Assembly (NCBI GenBank): GCA_016715945.1
Contig: JADJXJ010000001.1
Span: 992,001-1,056,000, forward strand
Origin: Bacteroidota bacterium
GTDB taxonomy: Bacteria > Bacteroidota > Bacteroidia > Bacteroidales > F082
Length of the DNA: 64,000 bases
Reading direction: 5' to 3'
Positions within the stretch are counted from its first letter, which is position 1. Each line of letters starts with the position of its first letter. Both the position numbers and the translations under genes were made by a program. The notes under the pieces were generated by a model, which worked only from the letters and a program-made list of their open reading frames with translations, was not told where the DNA came from and ran no database searches. Below, piece after piece: positions 1-8,230 of this stretch.

Positions 1-1796
1 AAGGCATCGACATCCCAAACCCCAACCACTTCGGTACCATGGGGTCAACCGGGGGGCCTGTAAGCATACTGAACAATAATTTACTCGATAATTCCGATTT
101 TTACACTGGCGCATTTCCGGCCGAATTTGGCAATGCTATGGCCGGGGTATTCGACTTGCGTTTGCGCAACGGAAACAACGAAAAACGGGAATTTACTGGC
201 CAGGTAGGCTTCAACGGTTTTGAATTAGGTGCCGAAGGCCCTATTTTCCGGTGGAGCAAATCATCTTTCCTGGCAAATTTCCGGTATAGTACGCTTGAAT
301 TACTTCGGTCAGCAGGCTTGAGTTTTGGCACCGGCCAGGCAGTTCCACAGTACAAAGACCTGGCATTCAAAGTTAATATACCTTTAAAATCGGGTAAAAT
401 CAGCGTGTTCGGTATTGGTGGAATCAGCAGAATCGAAATGCTTGACAGCCAGGGCGACTCTGCTTCATATGGCTTCTCTGGAACAGATCTTCGTTTTGGT
501 GCCTCCATGGGTGTGATCGGAATTAACCACCTACATTTTATCAGCGAACAAAGCCGGTTAAGTACCCATTTGGCCATCACAGGCCTACAAAACACCACTG
601 ATATGGTTGACCTTGGGCATGATAAAGAAATTCCTGTGATCGTGGAGGATGACCACGAGCTTACCATTAGGTTTTCCACCGGATTGCATCATCGGTTCAA
701 TGCAAGAAACTTCGTGCACCTTGGCACCAATTGCGACCTAAAAAATGCACGATACGTCGGAAAACAGTACCATTGGGATATTGATCGTTATGTTTACTAT
801 ATGAATGGTAGAGGATTATTCTCTTTTGTACAGGCCTATACCGATTGGCTGCACCGTTTCAGCAACAACCTTAGTACTTCTATTGGATTACATTCCTCCT
901 TTTTGCTTTTGAATAATGGATTTGCGCTCGAGCCACGTCTAGCAACGCGGTGGACATTCAAGCCAGGCCAGTTTTTAAGCTTTGCTACCGGAATGCACAG
1001 CCAGACGCAACCAACGGCGGTTTATCTGATGGAGGAATTGGTGGACACTTCGCAGATGGTATATCAACGCACTAACAAAGATGTAGGATTTTCGCGTAGC
1101 CTGCATTTTGTTGCTGGTTATGACCGACTGTTGGGCGAAGGACACAGACTAAAAACTGAGGTGTATTATCAATGGTTATATCATATACCTGTTTCGCATC
1201 AGCGTCCCGAATATGCCGCACTTAATCACGGTGGTGCGTTTGGCTATATCGTTTTTCATGAGTTAGTAAACCAGGGTAAGGGAAAAAATTATGGTATAGA
1301 GCTGACACTGGAAAAATTTCTCCGCAAAGGTTTCTATTACCTTATCACTGCCTCCATGTTTGAATCACATTATTGCGGGTTTGACAGCGTATGGCGAAAC
1401 ACCGCATACAATAATAATTTTGTTATCAATGCGTTGGGAGGGTTCGAATGGTCTATTGGCAAGCGCAGCCATATAGCACTCGATTTAAAAACAGTTTATG
1501 CTGGTGGGAACAGGTATTTACCGGTTGATGTGGAACAATCGTTAAAAAGGAATGGTGTTGTTTACGATTGGAAACATGCTTACGAAAACAGATACCCCGA
1601 TTATTTCAGGATGAATGCCAGAATCAGTTATCACCTCAACGGAGAAAAAATTAACCAGCAATGGGCAATCGACCTGCAAAATCTTACTAATCAAAAAAAT
1701 ATTTTTACGCAAAACTGGAATAACAGTAAGCGCAAATTAGTAACATCCTACCAGATGGGGTTTATGCCAATGTTAACCTACAAAATACATTTCTAA
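1..1796 (+). CDS. TonB-dependent receptor, C-terminal part (5' end outside window)
   Basis: The reading frame is open from the window edge, so the start lies upstream; the first visible residues are GIDIPNPNHFGTMG. This NPNHF...GGP...NLLDNSDFYTGAFPAEFGNAM stretch is the end of a plug domain in the Bacteroidetes receptor group that carries a carboxypeptidase-like regulatory domain at the N-terminus (that domain is not in view). The rest is a beta-barrel of alternating aromatic strands ending in a terminal Phe (YKIHF), as outer-membrane barrels do. It would import an unknown substrate across the outer membrane using TonB/ExbBD energy. The stop codon is followed at once by IS remnants, so any downstream operon partner has been lost or displaced. 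Confidence 0.85.
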   Translation, partial: GIDIPNPNHFGTMGSTGGPVSILNNNLLDNSDFYTGAFPAEFGNAMAGVFDLRLRNGNNEKREFTGQVGFNGFELGAEGPIFRWSKSSFLANFRYSTLELLRSAGLSFGTGQAVPQYKDLAFKVNIPLKSGKISVFGIGGISRIEMLDSQGDSASYGFSGTDLRFGASMGVIGINHLHFISEQSRLSTHLAITGLQNTTDMVDLGHDKEIPVIVEDDHELTIRFSTGLHHRFNARNFVHLGTNCDLKNARYVGKQYHWDIDRYVYYMNGRGLFSFVQAYTDWLHRFSNNLSTSIGLHSSFLLLNNGFALEPRLATRWTFKPGQFLSFATGMHSQTQPTAVYLMEELVDTSQMVYQRTNKDVGFSRSLHFVAGYDRLLGEGHRLKTEVYYQWLYHIPVSHQRPEYAALNHGGAFGYIVFHELVNQGKGKNYGIELTLEKFLRKGFYYLITASMFESHYCGFDSVWRNTAYNNNFVINALGGFEWSIGKRSHIALDLKTVYAGGNRYLPVDVEQSLKRNGVVYDWKHAYENRYPDYFRMNARISYHLNGEKINQQWAIDLQNLTNQKNIFTQNWNNSKRKLVTSYQMGFMPMLTYKIHF

Positions 1797-1824
1797 TCAC
1801 TATTATCCGACTAAATTTTAAAAT
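1797..1824 (-). mobile_element. 28-bp end of an IS4-family element (remnant)
   Basis: These 28 bases are the exact reverse complement of 48877-48904, the right end of the complete IS4-family element at about 47.45-48.90 kb. Nothing else of that element is present here; the match stops where the IS66 end begins at 1825. It looks like an IS4 copy that was hit by IS66 and then largely deleted. Confidence 0.75.
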
Positions 1825-1960
1825 GTAACCCTTCGGCCATGAGCCTATTTTAGGATGGGGTTGGGTTGCAGATATTTGCGCTTAAAATTTTTGGGATATG
1901 ATTCGTAAAGAGCGCAAAGACAAAATGTTTTTTTTGGTTGAGCAGTGGGAGCAAAGCGGT
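1825..1960 (+). mobile_element. Truncated left end of an IS66-family element
   Basis: This stretch is nearly identical to the left end of the IS66 element at 50028-50163, starting with the terminal inverted repeat GTAACCCTTCGGCCATGAG (one base differs). It includes the ATG at 1898 and the first ~21 codons of the accessory ORF (MIRKERKDKMFFLVEQWEQS). Similarity stops abruptly at 1960. The 45 bp between here and the IS630 element (1961-2005) match nothing I recognise, although their GTGTAACAGCCCCC start resembles another IS end. Confidence 0.8.
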
Positions 1961-2005
1961 GTAACAGCCCCCTAATAGGTCGGACATAATTACCAACAAA
2001 AATTA

Positions 2006-3117
2006 TTACTCCGGCAATTAAACATATCAATTAACAGGCTTTAGCGTAGTTTACTTTTTCGTGCTCAAAAAAGCTTTTGACTTTCTTCTTGTTGTGGTAA
2101 AGCTTTCGCATGTATGACCTCACATAGCCTTCAAGTTCACCCTGGCTACGTGGTGCAGGCTTGCTCCTTATCTTGTTCTTCACATCATTGTTCACATATT
2201 CATCAGGGTTCAGTTCGGGGCTGTAAGCTGGCAAGAAGTACAGCTCTATAAGCAGCCTGTTTTCTTCCAACCAGGCTGAAACCCGTTTAGAATGATGTAC
2301 TTTCAAATTATCCACAATCAGGAAAACCTTACGGGGCGCATCGCGCACAAGCCGTTTCAAAAAAGTGAGGAAAAGGTCTATGTTCATTGCCCCTTTATAG
2401 ACCATCCAACGTATCTTGCCTTGGTTGTCAATGGCCGAAACCATACTGGTACTAAAGCGTTTGCCCGTTACATTTCTCACAGGTGTTACCCCTTTGGGCG
2501 AATACCCCCTGCCCCTGTTATCCTCACTCGAAAAACCGGTTTCGTCGCACCACATAATGTCGGCTTCATGTTCTTTTGCCTTTTCCTTTATGGCAGGGTA
2601 AACCTCCTCAAGCCACCTCTTAACCTGTTCAGGTTGTTGCTCGTACGAACTTTTAACAGGCTTCTGGGGTGTAAACCCCCATCGCTTGAGGTAATCGCCT
2701 ACTGTGCGTATGGGTAGTAAAATCCCAAATTGCATTTGGATCAGCTGGGCAACTGCATGGCGTGTCCACAAGGCATAAGGCAGCTTAAGCTGTTCAGGAT
2801 GCTTGTCAATGAGCATGCTTTTAATGGCTTTCTCTTGCAACTTGTCCAAACGGCGCATTTCGCCTTGCTTTCTGCCCCTGGTCTTAGGATTGATTGCTGA
2901 AACCCCTTCTTCTTTATAGGATTTCCACCAAAGGTGAACTGTCCGGCCACTGCATCCAAGCATCTTTGCAACTTCAACTTGTTTTTTGCCACTTTTCAAC
3001 ATTCGTATGGCTGACCGGCGCATCTCCTTTAGCGCTGGGTCAGGTAGTTTTCTAAAATCTATTCGTTCCATACGACAAAAATACACAATTATTTTATATA
3101 TTTAACCGCCGAGGTAA
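2006..3117 (-). mobile_element. Complete IS630-family insertion sequence
   Basis: The element is bounded by imperfect inverted repeats: TTACTCCGGCAATTAAACAT at the left, and at the right the complement of TTACCTCGGCGGTTAAATAT. It is flanked on both sides by TA (2004-2005 and 3118-3119), the target duplication expected of IS630/Tc1-type elements. The 1112-bp length and single transposase gene fit the family. The intact ends and gene suggest a recent or still active copy. Confidence 0.88.
2031..3086 (-). CDS. IS630-family transposase
   Basis: The product is about 351 residues, full length for IS630. The N-terminal third is a helix-turn-helix of the type used to bind IS ends (KKQVEVAKMLGCSGRTVHLWW), followed by a winged-helix region. 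The C-terminal half is a DDE nuclease: first Asp in MWCDETGFS, second in FLIVDNLKVHHS, and the catalytic Glu/Asp region in LPAYSPELNPDEYV. It cuts and joins DNA at TA dinucleotides. The first ATG is at 3086; an ATG five codons later (3071, MERIDFRKLP) is an equally possible start, and neither has a clear ribosome site. Confidence 0.9.
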   Translation of the reverse strand: MYFCRMERIDFRKLPDPALKEMRRSAIRMLKSGKKQVEVAKMLGCSGRTVHLWWKSYKEEGVSAINPKTRGRKQGEMRRLDKLQEKAIKSMLIDKHPEQLKLPYALWTRHAVAQLIQMQFGILLPIRTVGDYLKRWGFTPQKPVKSSYEQQPEQVKRWLEEVYPAIKEKAKEHEADIMWCDETGFSSEDNRGRGYSPKGVTPVRNVTGKRFSTSMVSAIDNQGKIRWMVYKGAMNIDLFLTFLKRLVRDAPRKVFLIVDNLKVHHSKRVSAWLEENRLLIELYFLPAYSPELNPDEYVNNDVKNKIRSKPAPRSQGELEGYVRSYMRKLYHNKKKVKSFFEHEKVNYAKAC

Positions 3118-3271
3118 TAAATCAGGGCGATTTATGAAGAATAAAAGACACTTTTGTTTGTTCGGAAATATGAAGCAGGGATTCTAAGCCCCTGCTTCTT
3201 AAATGAATAACTATTTGCTCATCATCTTTGTTTTGCAGACAAATTGTATTGTAAATGACCTACAAGTTTTG

Positions 3272-3793
3272 TCATAGTTTTAAGGTCAAGCCCGCTGTAA
3301 TCCAGGAGATGCCATAGCCCAGTTCGCCAAACACCCCAAACTTTTCTCCGAAGTGATAACGGCCGCCTACATATCCTGAATAAGTCAAACCTCCGGCGGA
3401 TGGAGTGGGGAGATTGACTGAGCCTTCAAGACTTACATTTGCGATGTTGTAACCTAACATTATGCCACCATAAGTGTCGATATTGTCAACCAATGGATAA
3501 TGGTAAGCGCCCTTTGCACCAATGATAATATAGCTGTATTTCCATTTGTAGTTCAGTGCCGAAAAATCCTGCACCGATGAGGTGTAGCCGGCATATCCTC
3601 CAACTGAAATGTTGTCGTTGATGCCTACCTCAAAACTTACCGAAACCGGTGGCATAGTCACACTGCCCGCCGCAAAACGGGCACCCAGGCCAAGTCCAAT
3701 ATTCAGGTCTTTCTGTCCTTTTTCAAACTGGGCAAATGATGCTACATTCCACATCAAGAGGGCTACTGCCAGAAGTAATAATCTTGCTTTCAT
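3272..3793 (-). CDS. Outer-membrane beta-barrel protein
   Basis: This is a 173-residue protein with a signal peptide (MKARLLLLAVALLMWNVASF, cleavage near FAQ) followed by an 8-strand-sized barrel. Strands alternate Gly/aromatic residues (LNIGLGLGARFA, VSVGGYAGYTS, YSGYVGGRYHFG, GVFGELGYGISW), as in the small OmpA/OmpX-like porin families of Bacteroidota. Its role could be structural, adhesive or transport; nothing narrows it further. It stands alone, on the same strand as the downstream-numbered regulators but separated from them by about 125 bp. The ATG used directly precedes the signal peptide. Confidence 0.8.
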   Translation of the reverse strand: MKARLLLLAVALLMWNVASFAQFEKGQKDLNIGLGLGARFAAGSVTMPPVSVSFEVGINDNISVGGYAGYTSSVQDFSALNYKWKYSYIIIGAKGAYHYPLVDNIDTYGGIMLGYNIANVSLEGSVNLPTPSAGGLTYSGYVGGRYHFGEKFGVFGELGYGISWITAGLTLKL

Positions 3794-3917
3794 AATTTGA
3801 TTTTGATTGATTGTTTGCCTACTCTATTCTAACTTTTCGGCCTACGCTATCTATCTTAACTTTTGGTTCTGATTCATCTAAAAGCTCAAATCGTAAACTA
3901 CTGTACGAGCTGATTTT

Positions 3918-4178
3918 CTAAATGCTATTACCGTTTTCCTTTGAAAATTCTCTGAACATTTGCGATGAGATGATGCCGTTCCTCACAGCGTACTTAAACA
4001 TGGCCAAAGGTGTGGCAGCACCGGTTTTTTGAATAATCTGTTTGCGATAAGTATCCACAGTGCGTACACTCAGGCCAAGCTTTTGAGCTATTTCCCTTGA
4101 GGTATATTCCTCAGCTACAAGACGCAATATTTCAACCTCCCGCGATGACAGCTTTTGCCTACGTGTGTTGATTTCCAT
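3918..4178 (-). CDS. Stand-alone LuxR/GerE-type DNA-binding protein
   Basis: The product is about 86 residues from the ATG at 4178; a GTG six codons upstream at 4196 is also possible. Nearly the whole protein is a GerE helix-turn-helix: LSSREVEILRLVAEEYTSRE, then IAQKLGLSVRTVDTYRKQI. There is no receiver or ligand-binding domain. It closely resembles the C-terminal domain of the response regulator encoded just upstream (4268-4921), including the closing ...YAVRNGIIS versus ...YAFENGLVP. It may be a detached output domain that binds the same sites and modulates that system; this role is inferred from position and similarity only. Confidence 0.75.
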   Translation of the reverse strand: MEINTRRQKLSSREVEILRLVAEEYTSREIAQKLGLSVRTVDTYRKQIIQKTGAATPLAMFKYAVRNGIISSQMFREFSKENGNSI

Positions 4179-4267
4179 GACATTCTTGTTTTGCACAAAA
4201 ATATCACCGGCAATAAGCCCCTGTCATCCGTAAGAAAAGGTACTTTTGATACGTACTGGTAGGTATT

Positions 4268-4921
4268 TTATGGTACCAGTCCGTTCTCGAAGGCATAACG
4301 GATCAGCCCGACCAGAGTCTGGGAATTGGTCTTGTATAAAATGTTCTTCCGATGGGTGTCAACCGTGCGCTTGCTGATAAAAAGCTTCTCGGCTATTTGT
4401 TCACTTGAGTACTCCTGAATGATGAGTTGAAGAATTTCAAGCTCGCGCGGGGAGAGTTGAACGAGGTTGTTTTTTTGTTTTTTCTCCTTTTTGATCCTGC
4501 GCAACATCATTTCCATCACCTTGTTGCTGAAATAAGTCCCGTTATCGAGAATTTGTCTGATGGCAGAACTGAACTCCTGATAGGTTGCATCCTTTAGAAT
4601 ATATCCTTCCGCTTCGGCATCAAAGATTTCTTCAACCACCTCTGGTTCGCAATACATGCTGACAACCAATACTTTCACATCAGGAAATTTCTGTTTGACC
4701 TCTTTCACAAGATCAAGGCCGCTCATACCCGGCATTTGGATATCCGAAATCAAAAGATCCACTTTCCTGGACCGGAGGATGCTTAGCGCCTCAAGTGCCG
4801 ATCCCGCAATGCCGGCATTTTCGGTTTCAGGAATAGTCGCGATTAGCGCTGCGAGTCCTTCAGCAAATAGTTTATGATCATCGGCAATTAGTATATGTAC
4901 TTTGTTATCCATAATGCTCAT
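4268..4921 (-). CDS. NarL/FixJ-family response regulator
   Basis: The 217-residue protein has two domains. Residues ~6-125 are a receiver: acidic pair in IADDHKLFAEG, phospho-acceptor Asp in LLISDIQMPGMSG, Ser in VVSMY and Lys in YILKDA. Residues ~150-217 are a GerE/LuxR helix-turn-helix (LSPRELEILQLI...SKRTVDTHRKNIL). Its start codon overlaps the stop of the histidine kinase (ATGA, 4918-4921), so the two are translationally coupled and surely form one two-component system. Phosphorylated dimers would bind promoters; the targets are unknown, and the adjacent solo HTH gene may be in the same regulon. Confidence 0.93.
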   Translation of the reverse strand: MSIMDNKVHILIADDHKLFAEGLAALIATIPETENAGIAGSALEALSILRSRKVDLLISDIQMPGMSGLDLVKEVKQKFPDVKVLVVSMYCEPEVVEEIFDAEAEGYILKDATYQEFSSAIRQILDNGTYFSNKVMEMMLRRIKKEKKQKNNLVQLSPRELEILQLIIQEYSSEQIAEKLFISKRTVDTHRKNILYKTNSQTLVGLIRYAFENGLVP

Positions 4922-6927
4922 GCTTCGGTGGTATTAAAAGCGAGTGTAAAAGTATTCGCGCCATCAACAAGTCGCCCGAACCAAATCTTGCCACTCAGCA
5001 GCTCAGCCCGCTTGAGGATACTCATCAACCCAATACCTTTTGATTCCTCAACCGGGGATGGTTCTGACCACTTTTGCCCGTTATCGGTGATGGTCAATTG
5101 TATTTGTTTGCCTTTATTTTCCAGGGCTATCAAAATTTTTGTAGCACTGTTGTGCTTCAGAATGTTATTGACCATTTCCTGAACTACCCTGTAAAGGGTG
5201 TGCTGAGTTTGTTTTTCTAAGGCATTAATATCGGCTTTAATCAGAAGTTCAATTTTCGCGTTATTGGTACCATTAATTGAATCTGCAAGCTCTTCCAGGG
5301 CAGCACCTAATCCTTTGCGGACCAAAAAACCGGGCATCAGATTTTTCGAAATGCGCCTGAGCTCCTGAGTAGATTCCTGGACAATTGTTTCGGATTTTTT
5401 TAAGAATTGATCATCGGCAGTATGCTGGGCGGTGCGCAAATTCAGGAGGGCGGCCGACAGCAACTGTCCAAGCCCATCATGCAGCTCCATTGCAATACGC
5501 TGCCTTTCACGATCTTCGGCAGCCATGGCTTCCAGAAACACTTTTTGCTGAAGGGTCGCTCTTTCTTTTTCGAGCGTTACTTTATGCCGATATTTCAAAT
5601 GGGCCGTAATGGCGCCAAAAACCCAAACAACGCCGCCTAACAACAATAAGCCATACAAGATCAGGTTTTTGCGCCGAGCTTGTTCTTTGGCAAGTTCGAG
5701 GGCTTTGATCTGATTATCCTTGTTTAACTTTTCAATTTCCTGTTTCTTCCGCTCGGTATCAAACTTCACCTCCAATTCAGCAATCTTTTCTTCGAGTTTA
5801 TTATTGCTCAGTACTTCATTGTAATGAAGCAATGAGTCCATCGCCTGAAATGCCAGGTCATATTCCCCAGCAGTGCGATGAATGGCGCTTTTAATTTTCC
5901 AGGATTTGGCCAGACGTGCAAGTGATTGGACTTTACGGGCTGAAATAAAAGCAGAGTCAATGTACCATTTCGCCATGCTTGTGTTACCGAGCATCAGATA
6001 GGCATGCGCCAGATGATTATAGTTGTGGCTCTTTCCAATTTCATCGTTAATTGACTTTCGGTATCGGAGCGACTGTAAAGAGTAATTTATCACCCGTTCA
6101 TAATTTCCGATTAACTGGTGGATTTCTGCAAGGTTATTCAGCACAATGCCAAGGCCATACGCATCACCTAGTTTTTTGCGGATCTCATAGGCCGACTCGA
6201 ACGCCTGAAGCGCTTTCGGGTAATTGTTCATCGCGTGATACGCATTCCCAAGGTTGTTCAGGGAAGCCGCAATACCGTGCTGGTCATTGAGTCGTTCTCG
6301 AATTGCCAGGGCCTCACGATGATACTCCAGCGACCTTTCGTATTGTCGCAAATCATCATAAACAAGGCCCAGATTGTTGTAAACGTTTGCGATCATTTGT
6401 TCCCTACCTTCCTCCTGCCGGAAGAGCTGCAATGCGTCGTAAAACACCTCGGCAGCACGGGCAAAATTTCCCCTCTGGTGGAAAATCATCCCCTGATTAT
6501 TAAGCGAACTGCCTGCGATTGACCTGAATCCCTTTTCAGAGGCGAGCTCGTATGCATGTTGATAAAAATGTAAAGCACTGTCTGGTTTTCCCGACACATC
6601 GAAAGCCACACCAAGCACATTTGATGCCGTCGCCATACCTCGGTGGTAACCTAGCAAGTTTGCTTCGGCCAATGCCTGATTCCCAAAGACAATAGCTTTC
6701 GCAGGCTGGCTGTACCAATGCGCTCTGCACAATTGCACCAGCAGGTCAACCCTTGCTGAGTCAACAGCTTTTGTCAACTGCTGCTCCAGATTGGCTATGT
6801 CGGATGATTGGGCAAACAATGAAGGTAAACCGATATATAACAACAGAATCCTCAAGAATGTCAGACCCTGAATTATGCGCTTTCCAAAAAAATTGATACA
6901 AGTTTGATAAACAATTGGTTGAAACAT
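4918..6927 (-). CDS. TPR-repeat sensor histidine kinase (HisKA_3 type)
   Basis: The frame opens at 7053, but the ATG at 6927 is preferred because it leads directly into a signal sequence (LRILLLYIGLPSLFAQS), giving 669 residues. Residues ~25-400 are tandem TPR units (for example ALNNQGMIFHQRGNFARAAE, NNLGLVYDDLRQYERSLEY) predicted in the periplasm. A coiled coil, one membrane helix (~430-450, ILYGLLLLGGVVWVFGA) and a cytoplasmic kinase follow. The phosphorylated His is near residue 483 in MELHDGLGQ, and the ATPase part shows an N-box (EMVNNILKH), TDNG and GIGLMSI. TPR sensors of this kind are common in Bacteroidota; the signal is unknown. Confidence 0.92.
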   Translation of the reverse strand: MFQPIVYQTCINFFGKRIIQGLTFLRILLLYIGLPSLFAQSSDIANLEQQLTKAVDSARVDLLVQLCRAHWYSQPAKAIVFGNQALAEANLLGYHRGMATASNVLGVAFDVSGKPDSALHFYQHAYELASEKGFRSIAGSSLNNQGMIFHQRGNFARAAEVFYDALQLFRQEEGREQMIANVYNNLGLVYDDLRQYERSLEYHREALAIRERLNDQHGIAASLNNLGNAYHAMNNYPKALQAFESAYEIRKKLGDAYGLGIVLNNLAEIHQLIGNYERVINYSLQSLRYRKSINDEIGKSHNYNHLAHAYLMLGNTSMAKWYIDSAFISARKVQSLARLAKSWKIKSAIHRTAGEYDLAFQAMDSLLHYNEVLSNNKLEEKIAELEVKFDTERKKQEIEKLNKDNQIKALELAKEQARRKNLILYGLLLLGGVVWVFGAITAHLKYRHKVTLEKERATLQQKVFLEAMAAEDRERQRIAMELHDGLGQLLSAALLNLRTAQHTADDQFLKKSETIVQESTQELRRISKNLMPGFLVRKGLGAALEELADSINGTNNAKIELLIKADINALEKQTQHTLYRVVQEMVNNILKHNSATKILIALENKGKQIQLTITDNGQKWSEPSPVEESKGIGLMSILKRAELLSGKIWFGRLVDGANTFTLAFNTTEA

Positions 6928-7117
6928 AGTCAAGCAAATGTTGACATCTCCAAAAGTAAGTATTATCGGGGATAAATCAAAACATTTTGGAATCAACCTT
7001 GCTTCTGAAATCGGTACACAGTTTAAAATGCAACAAGCGAAGCTGCGTGCCATCTAAATCAGGAAAATTTTCGGTTTAAAGCTTCAGGAAGTATAGCCTG
7101 TGTAACTTTACCAAAAA

Positions 7118-7630
7118 ATGAAACCTTCTTCCACATTCAGAATCATAGGGCTTGGGCTTCTGGCCGGAGCTTTCAATCTGCTTGTTTTTCCGTATTTCTC
7201 CATGATGATGGGCGGGCATCAGTTGCTCGACACGCGTTTTTTCTACAATCCGCAATCAGTTGCCGGGCTGTTGTCCGATTTGGGCGAAGATGGCCGCCGG
7301 TGGTATTTGTGGATGTCGGGGCTGGCCGATATGCTTTATCCCCTGTTTTATGGCAGACTTTTTCTGGAATTGGCACGCCTGGCCACGCCGCGCAAAAGTC
7401 TGCACAAAATGGCATGGCTGGCCCCATTGGCAGATGTGGCGGAAAATATGTTCACTTTCAGCATGTTGCTTGTCTTTCCATCATTTATTCCTGCCCTGGC
7501 TTATTTAGGAAGTTTCTTCAACGGCACCAAATGGCTGGCTGTAGGTTTGTTTTTATCCTGGCTCTTGTTCGCTGCCGTAGCGAAAATCATCCGAAGACTT
7601 GACCCCAAAAGGCACGACGCAAATTATTGA
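7118..7630 (+). CDS. Predicted multi-pass inner-membrane protein
   Basis: The product is 170 residues with about four hydrophobic helices (IIGLGLLAGAFNLLVFPYFS; LADMLYPLFYGRLFLELA; MFTFSMLLVFPSFIPALAYL; WLAVGLFLSWLLFAAVAKII) and a basic C-terminus. I recognise no family with confidence; Bacteroidota genomes carry similar uncharacterised membrane proteins. Its stop overlaps the beginning of the next frame, and the next gene's ATG lies 15 bp downstream, so the two are probably co-transcribed. It starts a plus-strand run diverging from the histidine kinase gene. Confidence 0.7.
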   Translation: MKPSSTFRIIGLGLLAGAFNLLVFPYFSMMMGGHQLLDTRFFYNPQSVAGLLSDLGEDGRRWYLWMSGLADMLYPLFYGRLFLELARLATPRKSLHKMAWLAPLADVAENMFTFSMLLVFPSFIPALAYLGSFFNGTKWLAVGLFLSWLLFAAVAKIIRRLDPKRHDANY

Positions 7631-7644
7631 TAGCTTTGCGCACT

Positions 7645-8187
7645 ATGCGAATTGCAGCTTTCATCGCTACCTGCCTGCTTGCCGTGGCGCTGGTGGTTCC
7701 CTTTTGGGGTGCTGCCTGGCTGGTAGTTCGCATACAACTCACACAATTTCAGGTAAAAAAACAGCTCACGACGGGTTTCGAAGCGCAAAATCTGATGGTG
7801 CTCGACATCCCCAAATCAGAGGAAGCTTCGGGCAATGGCAGGTTTCATCGCATCCACGCTTCAGAATTTGTCTATGATGGCCAAATGTACGATGTGGTCT
7901 CGGTGAACGATCTGGGAAACGTGATGCGCTACCTCGTTTATCCCGACCACGAAGAAACCAGACTCAAACGCCGGCTGACACGAAAAATGGAAAGTCAGGG
8001 CGCCATGCCCCTGAATAGATGCGTGGAACTTATGGCTTCGGTGCATTGGCTTGTTCAGAAAGACACCATGGATCTATACCGACCGGCTGCTTCCTTCGTC
8101 TCCTACTTCGATCAAGGTTCAGATACATTAAGCCGTTACACAACGCCTGAACATTTACCTCCTGATTATCAGGGTTTGATGCGCTAA
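7645..8187 (+). CDS. Hypothetical membrane-anchored protein
   Basis: From the ATG at 7645 the product is 180 residues; a TTG at 7627 in the same frame is less likely. It has one N-terminal hydrophobic segment (AAFIATCLLAVALVVPFWGA) serving as signal or anchor. The hydrophilic domain after it is rich in charged residues, with no motif I know (FHRIHASEFVYDGQMYDVVS). It would face the periplasm. The gene lies just after the four-helix membrane protein and 43 bp before the TonB receptor gene, suggesting one transcription unit, but no function can be assigned. Confidence 0.65.
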   Translation: MRIAAFIATCLLAVALVVPFWGAAWLVVRIQLTQFQVKKQLTTGFEAQNLMVLDIPKSEEASGNGRFHRIHASEFVYDGQMYDVVSVNDLGNVMRYLVYPDHEETRLKRRLTRKMESQGAMPLNRCVELMASVHWLVQKDTMDLYRPAASFVSYFDQGSDTLSRYTTPEHLPPDYQGLMR

Positions 8188-8230
8188 GAACTTTAAACCC
8201 AATTTATTCATTAATTTATCAGGAGATAAA

